In this document: positions 5,947 through 8,869 of the stretch, piece by piece
Layout: each line of letters begins with the position of its first letter
How positions within the stretch are numbered: the stretch's first letter is position 1
Origin: Halobacteria archaeon
GTDB lineage: Archaea; Halobacteriota; Syntropharchaeia; Alkanophagales; Methanospirareceae
Length of the DNA stretch: 8,869 bases
Reading direction: 5' to 3'
Assembly: GCA_029932715.1 (NCBI GenBank)
Contig: JAOZPO010000052.1
Span: forward strand, 1 to 8,869
Made by a program: the position numbers and the translations under genes
The notes under the pieces: generated by a model
What the model was told of the DNA's origin: nothing
Seen by the model: the letters and a program-made list of their open reading frames with translations, nothing else
Databases searched by the model: none

Positions 5947-7722
5947 GTGGAGGATAACAAAATGAAAGTAGAAGATATGAACAATGTCTTATATATTGAT
6001 TTGACGAAGAAGGGTATTAGAACAGAGAGCAGAAGAGACTTATTTGATAAATATTTGGGAGGCTCTGGTGTAGGAATAAAGCTTTTAGAAGAGGAGTGTC
6101 CACCGGGTATAGACCCTTTAGGCGCATCGAATCCGATTATCCTTGCCGTTGGTCCGCTTACTGCTTTGTACCCCTCTGCTTCTAAGACAGTGGCAATGTT
6201 CAAATCGCCATTAACTGGCAACCTGGGGGAAAGCCACTGCGGTGGTAGAAGCGCGATGGCGATTAAACTCGCGGGCTACGGAGCGATAGTAATTACAGGT
6301 TCAAGTGATCTCCCGCTGTATTTAGCGATAGAAGGTGACGAGGTAAAATTTAGGGATGCTTCTTCTGTATGGAACATGGATGCAGTAACAGTAGGTAGAG
6401 TTTTAAGAGAAGTGGAGCCGGGCGCAGGCGTAAGGACAATTATACGCACTGGCACTGCGGGACCGAAAATGGTTAGATATGCCTGTGCGGTAAGCGAAAC
6501 ATATCGCCATTTTGGACGACTTGGTTTAGGTGCGGTAATGGGCTCGAAGAAGCTGAAAGCATTAGTTATTACCGCAGATAAGAGCGTGGAAATAGCGAAG
6601 CAAAAGCGAAAGGAATACAAGCGCGCTTACGATGTGATACAGAACATTGTGGTTAAAACAGACGCAATGGAGAAATATCACGATTTGGGAACACCGGGTA
6701 AGATTTACAACTTGAATAAACTCGGAGGTATGGCATGTAAGAATTTAGAATCCGCGCGTGCACCGGAGGAGATAGCGCGTGAATTTTCCGGTGAGCAAAT
6801 TGCAGAGAGGTATCTCTCGAGGCGAATTTCTTGTGCTCACTGCCCTGTGGGCTGTGTTCATTTGGCAGCACTGAGAGAGCTCTACGAGCCAGGTTATTAT
6901 TTCAAGACCGTAACCGTTCCTTATGACAACGAGACGATTTATTCCCTTGGTTTCATGCTTGGGATGCAGAAGGCCGAGGATTATCTGTTATTGAATGATA
7001 GGGTTGATTTCGTTGGCATGGATGCGATAAGCACTGGTGTGATCTTAGCATGGGCGACGGAAGCGTACGCAAAGGGATTAATAACGAAGCAGCATACTGA
7101 CGGTCTTGAATTCAACTGGGGCGACGTTCAGGTCTATTTAGAAGCGATAAACAAGATCGTGGAGATGCCAAATGAATTCTATCAAAATCTGGCTAAGGGC
7201 GTCGAGCATGCGTCAAGCGTCTATGGCGGACAGGACTATGCACTCGCATTTGGTGGTAACGAGATGCCAGAGTACCACACAGGGCTCGCATGCTACATGA
7301 ATAATCTCACAGGTGCGAGGCACAGCCATCTCGATTCCGCGGGATACGACCTCGACCAGAAGTTGATGGGTAAAGACTTTACCATAGAAGGGGTGGTGAG
7401 CGCGTTATTGAAGGAGGAGCAATGGCGTCAGATACCGTCCAGCCTCGTTGTTTGCTTCTTTGCACGTAAAGTATTCACACCGGAGATAGTAATACAGGCT
7501 TTGGATGCGATAGGGCTGGAAGGCTGGACTACGGAGAAGCTGGAAGACCTTGGACGTGAGATTCACCGTGCTAAAATGAACTTCAAGTTTAGGGAAGGGT
7601 ATGACCTCGCGAAACTGCGAATACCGAAGCGTATATTCGAAGTGCCGACACCACATGGTTATTTAAAAGAGGCAGACCTGAGGAAAGCGATAGACATATA
7701 CGGAGAGATGATAGGGGTGTGA
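5947..7722 (+). CDS. aor: Aldehyde:ferredoxin oxidoreductase (tungsten-type AOR family)
   Basis: A 591-residue AOR-family enzyme, expected to oxidise an aldehyde to its acid with a bis-pterin W (or Mo) cofactor and one [4Fe-4S] cluster; cytoplasmic. The N-terminal AOR domain (about 1-210) shows DKYLGGSGVG and the pterin region NLGESHCGGRSAMAIKLAG (from residue 92). Cluster ligands are C296, C299, C303 (CAHCPVGC) and C503, spaced like Cys288/291/295/494 of Pyrococcus furiosus AOR. E329 keeps the same distance (25) to the pterin motif DFVGMD (354-359) as Glu313 does to its motif, so it is likely the catalytic Glu; H459 or H461 (ARHSH) may match His448. The second pterin motif, DxxGLC in P. furiosus, reads SSLVVC (498-503) here, losing Asp and Gly-Leu. 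Length is close to the usual 600-620. The start is GTG 5947 or ATG 5962, each with a good ribosome site. The aldehyde substrate cannot be told from sequence. Confidence 0.95.
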   Translation: MEDNKMKVEDMNNVLYIDLTKKGIRTESRRDLFDKYLGGSGVGIKLLEEECPPGIDPLGASNPIILAVGPLTALYPSASKTVAMFKSPLTGNLGESHCGGRSAMAIKLAGYGAIVITGSSDLPLYLAIEGDEVKFRDASSVWNMDAVTVGRVLREVEPGAGVRTIIRTGTAGPKMVRYACAVSETYRHFGRLGLGAVMGSKKLKALVITADKSVEIAKQKRKEYKRAYDVIQNIVVKTDAMEKYHDLGTPGKIYNLNKLGGMACKNLESARAPEEIAREFSGEQIAERYLSRRISCAHCPVGCVHLAALRELYEPGYYFKTVTVPYDNETIYSLGFMLGMQKAEDYLLLNDRVDFVGMDAISTGVILAWATEAYAKGLITKQHTDGLEFNWGDVQVYLEAINKIVEMPNEFYQNLAKGVEHASSVYGGQDYALAFGGNEMPEYHTGLACYMNNLTGARHSHLDSAGYDLDQKLMGKDFTIEGVVSALLKEEQWRQIPSSLVVCFFARKVFTPEIVIQALDAIGLEGWTTEKLEDLGREIHRAKMNFKFREGYDLAKLRIPKRIFEVPTPHGYLKEADLRKAIDIYGEMIGV

Positions 7723-8312
7723 AAAAGGAATTCAAGACGCTATTGCAGGAATTGCGAAATATACATAGCGATTTCAAAGTTATTGCCATAGATGCGATAG
7801 AAGTGGCAGAGTGGGTGCTGTGGAAATGTGAATATGGCTGTAAAGCATACGGGAAACATCTGACCTGCCCACCGTACACGCCGGGACCGGAAGAGACGAG
7901 AAAGCTACTGAGCAGTTATGAAAAAGCGGTAATCACAAGATTTGATGATGTGCAGCCGAACGATAAAGTGCCACCGGCGCATATCCATCATTTCCTCTGG
8001 GATGCAATATTCAAGATGCACGATACCATGTTTGAATTAGAGCGGTATACGTTTCTCTCGGGATATTACAAAGCGTTTGCAATGACTGCGCTGCCTTGTA
8101 CTTACTGCCAGGACTGTCTGCCGGAAAGGGAAGGGTTTGATTTGGACTACGCATCTAAGAGATTTTGTCAACACCAGGATAAAGTGCGACCGTCAATGGA
8201 GGCGTGCGGAATAGACGTATACAAGACCGTGCGGAGTGTGGGCTATGAGGTAGATGTGCGCACGTCACCCTACGACAGGCTAACCTTCTTCGGGCTTCTA
8301 TTGATAGAGTGA
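7719..8312 (+). CDS. DUF2284 predicted metal-binding protein
   Basis: A 197-residue protein recognisable as DUF2284 (COG5423, predicted metal-binding). Conserved cysteines: C37 and C41 (CEYGCKAYGKH), C50 (CPPYTPG), then C127, C130 and C133 (CTYCQDC), C150 (FCQHQ) and C163 (RPSMEACGID). The CxxCxxC plus later Cys pattern suggests a [4Fe-4S] cluster or bound metal, but no member is well characterised. It has no signal peptide or membrane segment. The GTG start at 7719 overlaps the AOR stop by four bases (GTGA), so it is translationally coupled to AOR, with GGAGAG (7702-7707) upstream as a possible ribosome site. The position as third gene of the cassette suggests a role in AOR maturation, metal handling or electron transfer; that is inference. 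It ends only five bases from the end of the convergent FKBP gene. Confidence 0.9.
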   Translation: MKKEFKTLLQELRNIHSDFKVIAIDAIEVAEWVLWKCEYGCKAYGKHLTCPPYTPGPEETRKLLSSYEKAVITRFDDVQPNDKVPPAHIHHFLWDAIFKMHDTMFELERYTFLSGYYKAFAMTALPCTYCQDCLPEREGFDLDYASKRFCQHQDKVRPSMEACGIDVYKTVRSVGYEVDVRTSPYDRLTFFGLLLIE

Positions 8313-8317
8313 ACGTT

Positions 8318-8869
8318 CTAGCCGATATAAACGAGAGTGACGTTAAAAATCAACGTCTTACCTGCGAGTTCATGATTGAAATCAACCACAACTTCCGTAT
8401 CTGTTACGTTTGTTATAGTGCCTATCTGTCCCTGACCCGTTCTAATCTTCGTTCCAACCTCGGGTGTAATACCTGCACTTCTCAGTTCCTCTATCGGATG
8501 GCTGGTTAGCAGGTCATCACGGTAGTTACCGTATGCTTTTTCGGGCGGTATAGTTAAAGTCTTCTCTTCGCCTACCACCATGCCTACTACACCCTTATCA
8601 AATCCCGGGATCATCTCTCCTCTACCGACAGTAAATCCCAGCGGCTGGTAATCGCGATTCGAGTTGTACATTCCTGCTTCAGTTGCTACATCCTTTATAG
8701 ACGTATCAAAAACCGTACCGTCTTCCAGCCGCCCTATGTAGTCCACCTGAACATGATCGCCTGCTTTTACTGTCGTTCTATTCATGCTTTCTGGCTCCTC
8801 AGTGCTCACGCATCCGCTTGCTAAAACGGCTGCTGTCATCAGCACGATAAACAAGAATAAAGTTTCTAA
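8318..8869 (-). CDS. FKBP-type peptidyl-prolyl isomerase, lipoprotein, 5' end probably cut by window
   Basis: SlyD-like FKBP prolyl cis-trans isomerase and chaperone. Counting from a TTG at 8854, a hydrophobic stretch leads to the lipobox LASGC (C15), predicting a lipid-anchored protein on the outer face of the membrane. The FKBP core follows: VKAGDHVQVDYIGRLEDG (29-46), FDTS (49-52), an archaeal-type bulge with GMYNSNRDYQPLGFTVG (61-77), GEMIPGFDKGVVGM (79-92) and IPPEKAYG (102-109). The insert-in-flap chaperone domain spans about 110-156 and the fold closes with VDFNHELAGKTLIF. The reading frame stays open to the window edge (six more codons) and the TTG start lacks a basic N-terminus, so the true start probably lies beyond 8869. 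The stop TAG (8320-8318) is tail-to-tail with the DUF2284 gene. It likely helps fold exported proteins. Confidence 0.93.
   Translation of the reverse strand, partial: LETLFLFIVLMTAAVLASGCVSTEEPESMNRTTVKAGDHVQVDYIGRLEDGTVFDTSIKDVATEAGMYNSNRDYQPLGFTVGRGEMIPGFDKGVVGMVVGEEKTLTIPPEKAYGNYRDDLLTSHPIEELRSAGITPEVGTKIRTGQGQIGTITNVTDTEVVVDFNHELAGKTLIFNVTLVYIG
8339..8357 (+). terminator. Small hairpin in the convergent overlap zone
   Basis: GACGTT (8339-8344) and AACGTC (8352-8357) can pair around a 7-base A-rich loop, just beyond the DUF2284 stop and inside the 3' end of the FKBP gene. With no room between the convergent genes it is the only visible candidate for ending the plus-strand AOR transcript; weak without a T-tract. 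Confidence 0.25.

Noticed and set aside
8309..8509. 66-codon plus-strand frame after the DUF2284 gene
   Set aside because: It is antisense to the conserved insert-in-flap domain of the FKBP gene and has no recognisable features.

Overview
The window reads as a chromosomal piece of an anaerobic archaeon, probably a euryarchaeon. Support comes from the gene content: a tungsten-type aldehyde:ferredoxin oxidoreductase (AOR) with its own four-cluster ferredoxin, a DUF2284 cysteine protein, a PflX-like radical SAM protein, and an FKBP of the archaeal/SlyD type made as a lipoprotein. It also comes from AT-rich TATA-like boxes about 30-36 bases ahead of starts, T-tracts instead of strong hairpin terminators, and several GTG starts. 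An affiliation with methanotrophic or alkanotrophic lineages (ANME-1 / Syntrophoarchaeia-like) is a guess from gene style only. There is no rRNA, tRNA, CRISPR array, transposase or phage gene.

Layout. 1-740 (minus): a gene running off the left edge, encoding an N-terminal signal/anchor, three more hydrophobic segments and a charged coiled-coil tail; its start is unclear and may be affected by an indel in a G6 tract. 741-989: noncoding, with a dispersed-type inverted repeat (CCACAGAG...CTCTGTGG) and the T-rich end of clpB. 990-3572 (minus): full-length ClpB disaggregase. 3573-3673: compact divergent promoter region in which the two strands carry mirror-image TATAGTC boxes. 3674-4561 (plus): PflX-like radical SAM protein. 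4692-5477 (plus): metallo-beta-lactamase-fold hydrolase. 5530-8312 (plus): a tightly coupled three-gene cassette of four-cluster ferredoxin, AOR and DUF2284 protein, with a 0-nt junction and then a 4-nt overlap. 8318-8869 (minus): FKBP-type prolyl isomerase lipoprotein, probably cut by the right edge, converging on the cassette with only 5 bases between stop codons.

How it fits together. The clear functional unit is the AOR cassette. AOR would oxidise an aldehyde (or reduce an acid) and pass electrons to the polyferredoxin-like subunit encoded just before it; the DUF2284 protein, with seven or more conserved cysteines, is translationally tied to AOR and may help with metal, cluster or electron handling, which is inference. 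ClpB and the FKBP are protein-quality functions in cytoplasm and envelope respectively and are not obviously tied to the cassette. I see no convincing undescribed multi-gene system. The most useful leads are the left-edge gene with its possible frameshift, the ferredoxin-AOR-DUF2284 coupling, the altered second pterin motif of AOR, and the symmetric clpB/radical SAM promoter.
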